Below, piece by piece: positions 1-5,469 of a stretch of 5,469 nucleotides of DNA (position 1 is the stretch's first letter; each line of letters starts with the position of its first letter). Position numbers and translations under genes: made by a program. Below the pieces are notes generated by a model that saw only the letters and a list, made by a program, of their open reading frames with translations, searched no databases and was not told the DNA's origin. Origin of the DNA: JANQRV01 sp964533785 (GTDB lineage: Bacteria > Bacteroidota > Bacteroidia > Chitinophagales > Saprospiraceae); NCBI GenBank assembly GCA_964533785.1, contig CAZHNG010000419.1:1-5469 (forward strand), given 5' to 3'.

Positions 1-22
1 ATCTTTTTTATTTCAATAACCT

Positions 23-46
23 TCAAGGGCTACTTTTAACCCTTGA
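23..46 (+). terminator. Possible terminator stem-loop of a gene left of the window
   Basis: A perfect 7-bp inverted repeat, TCAAGGG (23-29) and CCCTTGA (40-46), encloses a 10-base loop. It is the most GC-containing hairpin in the otherwise AT-rich upstream region. The plus-strand sequence after it is T-rich (CTTTTTAATTTT at about 54-67) but does not form an immediate U tract. The minus-strand side has no U tract, so a plus-strand terminator for an upstream gene is the better reading. A protein-binding site or a chance repeat remains possible. Confidence 0.35.
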
Positions 47-91
47 TTCGCATTACTTTTTAATTTTGGGAATTTATCCCATTTGCGGTAT

Positions 92-109
92 AAATGAAAT
101 CGTTCATTT
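92..109. repeat. AT-rich perfect inverted repeat (possible operator)
   Basis: The arms AAATGAA (92-98) and TTCATTT (103-109) are exact reverse complements separated by four bases (ATCG). An 18-bp symmetric site like this is typical in size for a dimeric regulator, but it lies nearly 400 bases before the first gene of the cluster. As RNA it would make only a weak hairpin. No second copy was noticed in the window. Function is unknown and chance is possible in AT-rich DNA. Confidence 0.3.
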
Positions 110-340
110 TGTTCAAAAGTATCGAATTGTGTTTTGATTTGCTTTGATCTATGTCAAGGTTAGTGATGACATTTATCATAGCTAAGGGGTGGGTTGTGGG
201 CTATTTGTCCGAAATCACGAATTTTCATTGAATAGTTCAGGCTATTATTGCCCTTTGTTTCCAAATAGACGAACTTAGAGGAGTGTGATTTTGCGGTGTA
301 GTTATTAGGTCAATTAAATACGATTCGCTATTTTGGTTTT

Positions 341-348
341 TATGTTTG
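341..348 (+). promoter_or_regulatory. Isolated TAnnTTTG-like -7 element
   Basis: TATGTTTG followed by C matches the Bacteroidota -7 consensus TAnnTTTG(C) exactly. No TTG or TTTG lies in the expected 17-23-base upstream interval; the nearest TTTG ends at 293, which is too far. Use of this site would give a leader of roughly 140 bases before the first kinase gene. It is an alternative to the candidate at 420-448 and is weakly supported. Confidence 0.2.
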
Positions 349-419
349 CTCACAGAAGAGTCGAATGTGCCATTTTTTTGATAAAAAAATGATAGTCAGG
401 TGTTTATGTGCTTGGTTGT

Positions 420-448
420 TTTGTAAAATAATTCCCATAGAAATTTTG
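420..448 (+). promoter_or_regulatory. Candidate Bacteroidota-type promoter for the kinase operon
   Basis: TTTG at 420-423 is followed after 17 bases by AAATTTTG at 441-448, one mismatch from the TAnnTTTG -7 consensus of the Bacteroidota primary sigma factor. The spacing sits at the short end of the accepted range. Transcription starting a few bases downstream would leave a leader of about 35-40 bases before the ATG at 493. The position suits expression of the three-gene cluster, but such motifs occur often by chance in AT-rich DNA. Confidence 0.35.
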
Positions 449-492
449 ACTACTGGAATAAATCAGGGAATAGCTATTGCAGTAGTAGTATT

Positions 493-1641
493 ATGGATAC
501 CGTTTCAAACGATAAGAATATTGACCGCGCCTTTTTACTGAAGTCCATGTTTGAGCATGCGACCTTGGGGATTTTAATGGTAGATGAAAGCGGAAGTATC
601 ATTGATGTGAATCCATTTTCCTGCGGTCTTTTTGGTTATGATAGGCAGGAGTTAGTTGGTCTGCCGCTTGAGACACTTATTCCCACCAGGTTGAGAGATA
701 AGCATGTTGTAGACCGTGAAGGATATTTTAAAAATCCGAAGCCGAGACCGATGGGAATTGGTAAGGAATTATTTGGATTGAGGAAAGACGGCAGCCAGTT
801 TCCGGTGGAAGTGAGTTTAAGTTATGCGCAAACGGCAGAAGAATCGGTAGCCATTGCTTTTGTGAGCGATATTACCCAGCGGAAGCGCAATGAGGAACGA
901 TTAAGGCGTTATGCCAGTGTATTGGAGCGAAGTAACCGGGAATTACAGGATTTTGCTTATGTTTCCTCCCATGATCTTCAGGAACCCTTGCGTAAGATCC
1001 AGGCTTTCGGTGATCGTCTCCGGATCAAAGAGGGGGAAAACTTAAGTGAAAAAGGAGTCGATTATTTGAACCGGATGCTGAGTGCTGCGGTCAGAATGCA
1101 GCGTCTCATCGCTGATTTGCTTCAATTTTCCCGGTTGAGCACGAAAGCTAAACAGTTTGAACAAGTTGACTTGAATCTTATTGTAGAGGAAGTGCTTTCT
1201 GATCTGGAAATTATCATTGAAAACAGTGGTGCTACTATTGAAGTGAAACCTTTACCCATTATCGAAGCGGAGCCGACGCAAATGCGGCAGTTATTTCAAA
1301 ATCTGATTGCCAATGCCATAAAATTTCGGAAAGAGGGGGTAGCACCCGTTATAAAGATTTACTGGCAAGAAGGAAAAGCTGGCGATAGTTCGGTGAAAAT
1401 CCTGGTAGAAGATAACGGTATCGGGTTCGATGAGAAATATGCCAATAAAATATTTCAAATTTTTCAACGGCTTGAAGGCCGTAAATACGAAGGTTCCGGT
1501 ATTGGGTTGGCCATTTGTCAACGGATTGCCGGCAGACACGGAGGAAGCATTAACGCAAAGAGTAAAGAAGGGGCTGGATCCACCTTTATTATCAACCTTA
1601 GCACTATGCAGCAAGAAATGTCTATTGATCAAGAAATTTAA
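493..1641 (+). CDS. Soluble PAS-domain sensor histidine kinase
   Basis: This 382-aa kinase senses a signal through one PAS domain and should autophosphorylate on histidine, then pass phosphate to a response regulator. Order: PAS (about residues 14-130, ending in a DITQRK signal-transmission motif near 126), a short coiled-coil linker (about 130-156), a HisKA dimerisation domain with the block SSHDLQEPLRK and phospho-acceptor His160, and a HATPase_c domain. The ATP-binding boxes are intact: N-box with Asn270 and Asn274, G1 DNGIG at 307-311, F-box near 320-327, and G2 GSGIGL at 334-339. No signal peptide or transmembrane segment is seen, so it should be cytoplasmic. The SHDLQEPLR form of the His box is familiar from phytochrome-like kinases that pair with Rcp1-type regulators, and such a regulator is the next gene. 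The position four residues after the histidine is Glu164 rather than the Thr/Asn linked to phosphatase activity. No Shine-Dalgarno precedes the ATG, as is usual in Bacteroidota. The PAS ligand cannot be predicted. Confidence 0.93.
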   Translation: MDTVSNDKNIDRAFLLKSMFEHATLGILMVDESGSIIDVNPFSCGLFGYDRQELVGLPLETLIPTRLRDKHVVDREGYFKNPKPRPMGIGKELFGLRKDGSQFPVEVSLSYAQTAEESVAIAFVSDITQRKRNEERLRRYASVLERSNRELQDFAYVSSHDLQEPLRKIQAFGDRLRIKEGENLSEKGVDYLNRMLSAAVRMQRLIADLLQFSRLSTKAKQFEQVDLNLIVEEVLSDLEIIIENSGATIEVKPLPIIEAEPTQMRQLFQNLIANAIKFRKEGVAPVIKIYWQEGKAGDSSVKILVEDNGIGFDEKYANKIFQIFQRLEGRKYEGSGIGLAICQRIAGRHGGSINAKSKEGAGSTFIINLSTMQQEMSIDQEI

Positions 1642-1656
1642 TAAAAATTGGTTGCT

Positions 1657-2127
1657 ATGAACTTAGATTATAAGAAAAAAGCAGCTATTACCATCTTATT
1701 AGCTGACGATGATGAAGAAGATCGCATGATGACTGAAGAAGCATTAGCAGATAGCCAATTCCGTAGTAACTTGCGTTTCGCTGTGGACGGAGAAGAGGTG
1801 TTGGATTACCTAAATAACAGAGGACGCTTTCAGGATGAAAGCGATAACCCTCTACCTGCATTGATTCTGCTGGACTTAAATATGCCTAAAAAAGACGGAA
1901 GAGAAGTGCTCGCTGAAATTAAAAAAGATGCCAAATGGCGATCAATTCCCATCGTTGTTTTTACAACTTCTACCGCCGACGAAGACATTCAGCATACCTA
2001 TAGCTTAGGGGTAAACTCCTACATTACCAAGCCCGTTACTTACAACGGTATGATAGAAACCATGCAAAGCCTTAAAAAATACTGGTTGGAAGTAGCTACG
2101 CTGCCGAGCCTTGAAAGAAAAAATTAA
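1657..2127 (+). CDS. Rcp1/CheY-like single-domain response regulator
   Basis: This 156-aa protein is a stand-alone receiver domain. It should take a phosphoryl group from a histidine kinase, most simply the one encoded just upstream, and act by protein contact because it has no DNA-binding or enzymatic output domain. Receiver residues are intact: acidic cluster Asp17-Asp19, phospho-acceptor Asp73 in LILLDLNMPKKDG, Thr103 in the VVFTTS strand, and Lys125-Pro126. The DYL segment after strand 2, the TTS strand, the LGVNSYITKPV block and the KKYWLEV C-terminus are typical of the Rcp1 family of phytochrome-associated regulators. I chose the ATG at 1657, about 15 bases after the previous stop. An in-frame TTG at 1648 would add only Met-Val-Ala and is less likely, since TTG starts are uncommon in this phylum. 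The gene ends 2 bases before the next start, implying co-transcription. It could also serve as a phosphate sink or as a shuttle to the second kinase. Confidence 0.93.
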   Translation: MNLDYKKKAAITILLADDDEEDRMMTEEALADSQFRSNLRFAVDGEEVLDYLNNRGRFQDESDNPLPALILLDLNMPKKDGREVLAEIKKDAKWRSIPIVVFTTSTADEDIQHTYSLGVNSYITKPVTYNGMIETMQSLKKYWLEVATLPSLERKN

Positions 2128-2129
2128 CA

Positions 2130-4862
2130 ATGAGCCGCAATTTTATAAAGGTCTTATTAATTGAAGATGATGAGGATGACTATATTTTGACGCAAGAACT
2201 TTTTAATGAAATCTCTGGTCAAAAATACCAGGTAGACTGGGTTGCTGACTTTGATACAGGTATCAGAGCAATTCAACAAAATGGTTACGACGTTTATCTG
2301 GTGGATTACCGCCTGGGTAAGGAAAACGGCCTCAAATTATTGACGCAAGCCTCTCATAAAGAATTCAAGACCCCCTTTATTTTGCTTACCGGAGTGGATA
2401 ACCGCGATCTGGACCTGGAGGCCATGGAAGCGGGAGCGGCAGATTTTTTAGTGAAAGCAACTTTATCTGCTGACCTGCTTGACCGCTCTATTCGCTATGC
2501 CATTCGCCACCATAAGGTGATCAAGCAATTAAAAAAGCAAGAAGAAGAGCTGAAGGTAAAAAGTATGGCCATTGCTTCGGCGGCAATGCCCATCGTTTTT
2601 GCTAACCTCATAGGGGAAATTACTTACGTTAATGATGCTTATATGAAGATGTGGGGATATCAGAGTAGTCAGGAAGTATTGGGTAAGAACCCCGTGGAAT
2701 TTGGTAATAAGGAAGACAAAGTCGAGCAGATCATGAAAGCCTTGATGACCGAAGGTCGTTGGGTGGGGCATGATACTGCGAAAAAGAAAGACGGGACGCC
2801 GTTTGAAGTTTTTATCAGTTCTAGTTTGATTAAAAACGAAGCGGGAACGCCGCTCTGTCTGTTAGCCAGTTTCATGGATCTTTCTGAGCTGAAAAAGCGG
2901 GAGGCCGAACTGCGCCGGGAAAAGGAATTAGCACAGACCTACCTCAACATGGCAGGAAGTATTATCCTGGTCATTGACCGGGAAGGGATCATTCAGTTAG
3001 CCAACCAAATGGCCACCGAAGTTTCCGGTTTCGCTGAATCAGAGCTGGTTGGAAAAGACTGGTTTGATTGTTGTGTGCCGGCTGATGCACAAGAGGATAG
3101 AAGAAAGCGTTTTGATGCCATTATGAAAGGAGAGGAAGTCCCCAAGGACACCAATGAGAGTCTTATTGCTACCAAAAAGGGTGACCGCAGGATCATCCGC
3201 TGGCAAAACCGTATTATAACGGATGAAGAAAACATCAATGGCATCATTATTTCGGGTATCGATATTACCGAACAACGGCAGATGCAGGAAGACCTGAAGC
3301 GCAGTAAATTGCAATTGCAGGAGTATAATACCAAGTTGGAAAGAATCGTGACCGATAGAACCCGGGATCTGCAGGAAAGTGAAGCCAAACTGAAAATGGC
3401 CCAGGAAATTTCTAAGGTCGGATATTGGGAATGGGACTTTACCGATGGTTCTATTTATTGGTCCGATCAGATGTACCGCAACTTCGGGCTGCCTATCGGA
3501 ACCAAAATTACGGTGGACTTATTTTTGAAACAGGTACATCCCGACGATGTTGAACAATTGGCCTCTGCAACCAATCAATTGAAAGAAAACTGGGATCCTC
3601 AACCTATGAACTACCGGATCTTCACCCCTCAGAAAGAGATCAAACACATGTATGGTTTTGGTCAGCAACACCTCCAAGATAACGAAGGCAATATCATTCG
3701 CATTAGCGGAATAGTACAGGATATTACCCAAATGAAAAAACTGGAAGATACCCTAAAAGAAGTGGAAGCTAAACAGCGGGAAGCACAACGACTCGCCAAA
3801 CTTGGATATTGGGAACTGGATGTAAAAACCCAGGAACTCAAATGGTCAAAAGAACTGTACGAAATATTTGAACTGGATCCCGGCATTCCCATTAACCAGG
3901 AGCAGTTTTTGGGCTTAATCTATCCGGAAGACCGAAAAAAACTTCAGGAACTCGAAAAAGAAGGTATCGCTTCGGGGGAAAGAATGCAATACTGGTACCG
4001 GATCAATACTCGGTCCAGCCAGTTAAAATATATTCAGGGCTACTTCGAGAAAAAAACGATCAATGACCAAAATGCAGTAAAATTATTCGGCGTTTCGCAA
4101 GACGTCACCATTCACAAAAGGGCGGAACAACAATTAGAATATGCCTTAAAAAAAGAAAGAGAATTGAGTGAATTGAAATCCCGCTTTGTGTCGATGGCTT
4201 CTCATGAATTCAGAACCCCCCTCACTTCTATCTTGGGTTCCACTGATTTGATAGAAATGCATGCCCAACTTGGAAAAGTGGATAAGTTTCCCCGGCACAT
4301 CAATCGCATACGCTCATCAGTAGAGAACCTGACCAGTATTCTGAACGATTTTCTTTCCCTGGAAAAATTAGAATCCGGAAAAGTACAGTACCATCCAAAA
4401 CCGGTCGAAATGCACGACTATATGGAACAAGTACTGGAAGAAGTTAATTTACTAACTCATCCGCAACAAAAGATCCGTTTCGTGCACCATGGCGAAAATC
4501 AAGTAGTCATCGATTGTCACCTGGTAAAAAATATCATCATCAACCTGGTTTCCAATGCGATCAAATACTCACCCGGCGATAAAGATGTGGACCTCATCAC
4601 CACAAAAAGAGATCGTACCTTTAGCATCGAAGTTACAGACCGGGGGATCGGGATACCGCAAGCAGAACAAAAAATGTTGTTCAGCCGTTTCTTCCGGGCA
4701 TCTAACGTAACCGATATTAAAGGTACCGGCCTGGGGTTGACCATTGTAAAGCGTTACCTGGATATTATGAAAGGAGAGATTAGCTTTGAAAGTAAAGAAG
4801 GTCAGGGCACCACTTTCCGCGTTGAAATCCCGCAAGAAGTTAATACTACTTTGTCATCTTAA
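2130..4862 (+). CDS. Receiver-PAS(x4)-histidine kinase hybrid
   Basis: This 910-aa soluble hybrid begins with a receiver and ends with a kinase. The receiver (about 1-128) has Asp13/Asp14, phospho-acceptor Asp59 in LVDYRLG, Thr87 and Lys109. Four PAS-like domains follow: PAS1 about 145-255, PAS2 about 268-383 (ends in DITEQ), PAS3 about 425-537 and PAS4 about 553-664. Charged, probably coiled-coil linkers join them, the clearest at about 383-425. PAS3 and PAS4 resemble each other (GYWEWD and GYWELD openings, then a YWS/KWS strand) and are of the PAS_3 type. HisKA (about 682-750) carries His692 in SHEFRTPL. HATPase_c (about 795-903) has N-box Asn801/Asn805/Asn809, G1 DRGIG at 837-841, FSRFFRA at 851-857 and G2 GTGLGL at 865-870. 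Both phosphorylation modules look active. No transmembrane helix, HPt or output domain is seen. With the receiver first, phosphorylation by the upstream kinase could gate the PAS array and kinase; this is inference. The ATG lies 2 bases after the previous stop, in an A-rich context. Confidence 0.93.
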   Translation: MSRNFIKVLLIEDDEDDYILTQELFNEISGQKYQVDWVADFDTGIRAIQQNGYDVYLVDYRLGKENGLKLLTQASHKEFKTPFILLTGVDNRDLDLEAMEAGAADFLVKATLSADLLDRSIRYAIRHHKVIKQLKKQEEELKVKSMAIASAAMPIVFANLIGEITYVNDAYMKMWGYQSSQEVLGKNPVEFGNKEDKVEQIMKALMTEGRWVGHDTAKKKDGTPFEVFISSSLIKNEAGTPLCLLASFMDLSELKKREAELRREKELAQTYLNMAGSIILVIDREGIIQLANQMATEVSGFAESELVGKDWFDCCVPADAQEDRRKRFDAIMKGEEVPKDTNESLIATKKGDRRIIRWQNRIITDEENINGIIISGIDITEQRQMQEDLKRSKLQLQEYNTKLERIVTDRTRDLQESEAKLKMAQEISKVGYWEWDFTDGSIYWSDQMYRNFGLPIGTKITVDLFLKQVHPDDVEQLASATNQLKENWDPQPMNYRIFTPQKEIKHMYGFGQQHLQDNEGNIIRISGIVQDITQMKKLEDTLKEVEAKQREAQRLAKLGYWELDVKTQELKWSKELYEIFELDPGIPINQEQFLGLIYPEDRKKLQELEKEGIASGERMQYWYRINTRSSQLKYIQGYFEKKTINDQNAVKLFGVSQDVTIHKRAEQQLEYALKKERELSELKSRFVSMASHEFRTPLTSILGSTDLIEMHAQLGKVDKFPRHINRIRSSVENLTSILNDFLSLEKLESGKVQYHPKPVEMHDYMEQVLEEVNLLTHPQQKIRFVHHGENQVVIDCHLVKNIIINLVSNAIKYSPGDKDVDLITTKRDRTFSIEVTDRGIGIPQAEQKMLFSRFFRASNVTDIKGTGLGLTIVKRYLDIMKGEISFESKEGQGTTFRVEIPQEVNTTLSS

Positions 4863-4906
4863 AACAAAGGAAGTTTTTGAATCGGTCTCTTTGGTAAACT
4901 ATTGGT

Positions 4907-4938
4907 TATTTGTAGACGGTCATGCTGTTATACAAATA
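4907..4938. terminator. Weak AT-rich inverted repeat between convergent genes
   Basis: TATTTGTA (4907-4914) and TACAAATA (4931-4938) are exact reverse complements around a 16-base loop, in the gap between the converging kinase operon and the AhpD-like gene. The location suits a bidirectional terminator. However, the stem is only 8 bp and AT-rich, the loop is long, and no T tract follows on either strand, so an intrinsic terminator is not well supported. No better hairpin was found in 4863-4999. Confidence 0.22.
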
Positions 4939-4999
4939 CTCCCAATATTTATCCCCACATAACTTTATAACCACTAATGTGTTGAATCTGCAGTCCTTC

Positions 5000-5347
5000 T
5001 TATATTCCCTTTGCCAAAAATTGCTTGAGCGCTTCCAGTGCCTCACATCCGTATACGACAGCAGGACCGCCTCCCATTAAAACAGCGACACCAATAGTTT
5101 CCAGGATCTCAGCCTTTTCTGCGCCGGCTTTCAATGCATCATGGACGTGAAAAGCAATACATCCATCGCATCTTACGGTAATGGCAATCCCTAAAGCAAT
5201 AAGCTCTTTGGTTTTGGCGCCCAATGCCCCATCATCAATAGTGGCACGATGCAAATACCGGAAAGCAGACATCGTTTCCGGAAGCTCCGCTCCTAATTCG
5301 CTCATGAGAGTATTCAGTTGGTCGTAGTTTTGTGGAAAATCTTTCAT
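5000..5347 (-). CDS. AhpD-like carboxymuconolactone decarboxylase family protein
   Basis: This 115-aa protein belongs to the AhpD/CMD superfamily of small, mostly helical, oligomeric proteins. Characterised members include the disulfide reductase AhpD, which supports peroxiredoxin AhpC, and the ring-cleavage enzyme carboxymuconolactone decarboxylase. The key block spans residues 48-76: Glu48, Cys60 and Cys63 as CDGC, then His67, followed by HDALKAGA. The Glu-12-Cys-3-Cys-4-His spacing matches the AhpD active site, which argues for a redox role rather than a decarboxylase role. The histidine AhpD has between the cysteines is Gly62 here. A Gly-rich stretch (MGGGPAVVYG) and a C-terminal helix complete a typical single-domain protein. 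No signal peptide is seen, so it is probably cytoplasmic. The start is the ATG at 5345-5347, which gives the expected N-terminal helix; no Shine-Dalgarno is evident. It is convergent with the kinase operon, no peroxiredoxin gene is in the window, and the substrate is unknown. Confidence 0.88.
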   Translation of the reverse strand: MKDFPQNYDQLNTLMSELGAELPETMSAFRYLHRATIDDGALGAKTKELIALGIAITVRCDGCIAFHVHDALKAGAEKAEILETIGVAVLMGGGPAVVYGCEALEALKQFLAKGI

Positions 5348-5469
5348 TGTATTTTAAATTTGTTTTTATTACAGGATTTCTTTTAGCCCCCGAGGTTTCG
5401 AGGTACCTATACCAATAATTTATAAATGTTCGCAATTCGTATCCCCTAACTGCACCCCATCTTTTTCAG
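5348..5469. other. Upstream region of the AhpD-like gene
   Basis: These 122 bases precede the minus-strand gene and should contain its promoter. No clear TAnnTTTG element is seen on that strand. A sigma70-like pair read on the minus strand (TTGCGA at 5435-5430 and TATAGG at 5411-5406, 18 bases apart) is only suggestive. The stretch also holds a tandem near-repeat, CGAGGTTT then CGAGGTAC (5391-5406), and a 10-bp AT palindrome, ATTTATAAAT (5418-5427). No gene is recognised, although a minus-strand gene could end close to the right edge. Confidence 0.45.

Larger units (their letters stand above)
1..492. other. Non-coding region upstream of the kinase cluster
   Basis: No convincing gene is visible on either strand. 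On the minus strand all three frames close within the first 32 bases, so no leftward gene runs off the edge. On the plus strand one frame is open from the edge to a TGA at 135-137, but its translation is a low-complexity hydrophobic string with no recognisable motif. The stretch is AT-rich and looks intergenic. It holds a small stem-loop (23-46), an AT-rich inverted repeat (92-109) and two promoter-like motifs (341-348 and 420-448). No tRNA-like or rRNA-like segment was recognised. Its length leaves room for regulation of the downstream cluster or for a small RNA, but nothing specific supports either. Confidence 0.7.

Noticed and set aside
3..137. Plus-strand frame open from the left edge for 44 codons to a TGA, possibly the tail of an upstream gene
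   Set aside because: The translation is a hydrophobic low-complexity string with no recognisable motif. An open run of this length is unsurprising in AT-rich DNA, and the stem-loop at 23-46 would lie inside it.
1648..1656. TTG at 1648 as the start of the response regulator
   Set aside because: It adds only three residues before an in-frame ATG that is well placed after the preceding stop. TTG starts are uncommon in Bacteroidota.
2993..3388. 131-codon minus-strand frame within the hybrid kinase gene
   Set aside because: It is the antisense shadow of the PAS2-linker region. Its Ser/Leu/Arg-rich composition is what antisense of charged helices gives, and it has no motif.
5391..5427. Tandem 8-base near-repeat (CGAGGTTT, CGAGGTAC) and a 10-bp palindrome upstream of the AhpD-like gene
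   Set aside because: The repeat is two imperfect copies and the palindrome is pure A/T. Both are within chance expectation, and no matching copy was noticed elsewhere in the window.
5235..5435. 66-codon minus-strand frame overlapping the start of the AhpD-like gene
   Set aside because: It lies in another frame of a well-supported gene and its non-overlapping part is AT-rich intergenic sequence with no domain.
5421..5469. Minus-strand frames open at the right edge, which could be the C-terminal tail of a gene outside the window
   Set aside because: Two frames give short tails (ending MGCS, and a longer one ending NCEHL), but neither has a recognisable motif and nothing chooses between them.
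1..5469. Mobile element, CRISPR array, tRNA/rRNA or defence system
   Set aside because: No transposase or integrase motif, terminal repeats with target duplications, regularly spaced repeats or structural-RNA signatures were seen. All supported genes belong to signalling or small redox families.

Overview
The window most likely comes from a member of the Bacteroidota (perhaps a Cytophagia- or Saprospiria-like lineage; this is inference). Three things point there. The starts have no clear Shine-Dalgarno sequence and sit in A/T-rich leaders. The upstream region holds motifs resembling the Bacteroidota promoter (TTTG, then TAnnTTTG). The signalling proteins have a style common in that phylum: soluble multi-PAS kinases, an Rcp1-like single-domain regulator, and a receiver-first hybrid kinase. 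The sequence alone cannot fix a genus.

Layout. Positions 1-492 hold no convincing gene. They contain a small GC-containing stem-loop near the left edge that may end a gene outside the window, an AT-rich perfect inverted repeat, and two weak promoter candidates. Positions 493-4862 are a tight three-gene cluster on the + strand: a soluble PAS histidine kinase (382 aa), a CheY/Rcp1-like single-domain response regulator (156 aa from the preferred ATG), and a 910-aa receiver-PAS-PAS-PAS-PAS-histidine kinase. Gaps are about 15 and 2 bases, so the genes are almost certainly co-transcribed. Positions 4863-4999 are a convergent intergenic gap with a weak AT-rich inverted repeat. Positions 5000-5347 on the - strand encode a small AhpD/carboxymuconolactone-decarboxylase-family protein with a CxxC...H redox motif. 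Positions 5348-5469 are its upstream region.

How the genes may work together. Kinase 1 has every residue needed for autophosphorylation and most simply passes phosphate to the adjacent regulator (Asp73) and/or to the N-terminal receiver of the large protein (Asp59). That receiver could in turn gate the PAS array and the second kinase. No protein here has a DNA-binding, cyclase or HPt domain, so output must go through protein-protein contact or partners encoded elsewhere. The two kinases differ at the position associated with phosphatase activity in HisKA proteins (Glu in the first, Thr in the second), which suggests a possible division of labour. The AhpD-like gene is convergent and shows no evident link to the signalling cluster.

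Overall this is a recognisable signalling locus with some unusual architecture. I saw no evidence of a mobile element, CRISPR array, structural RNA or clearly new system.
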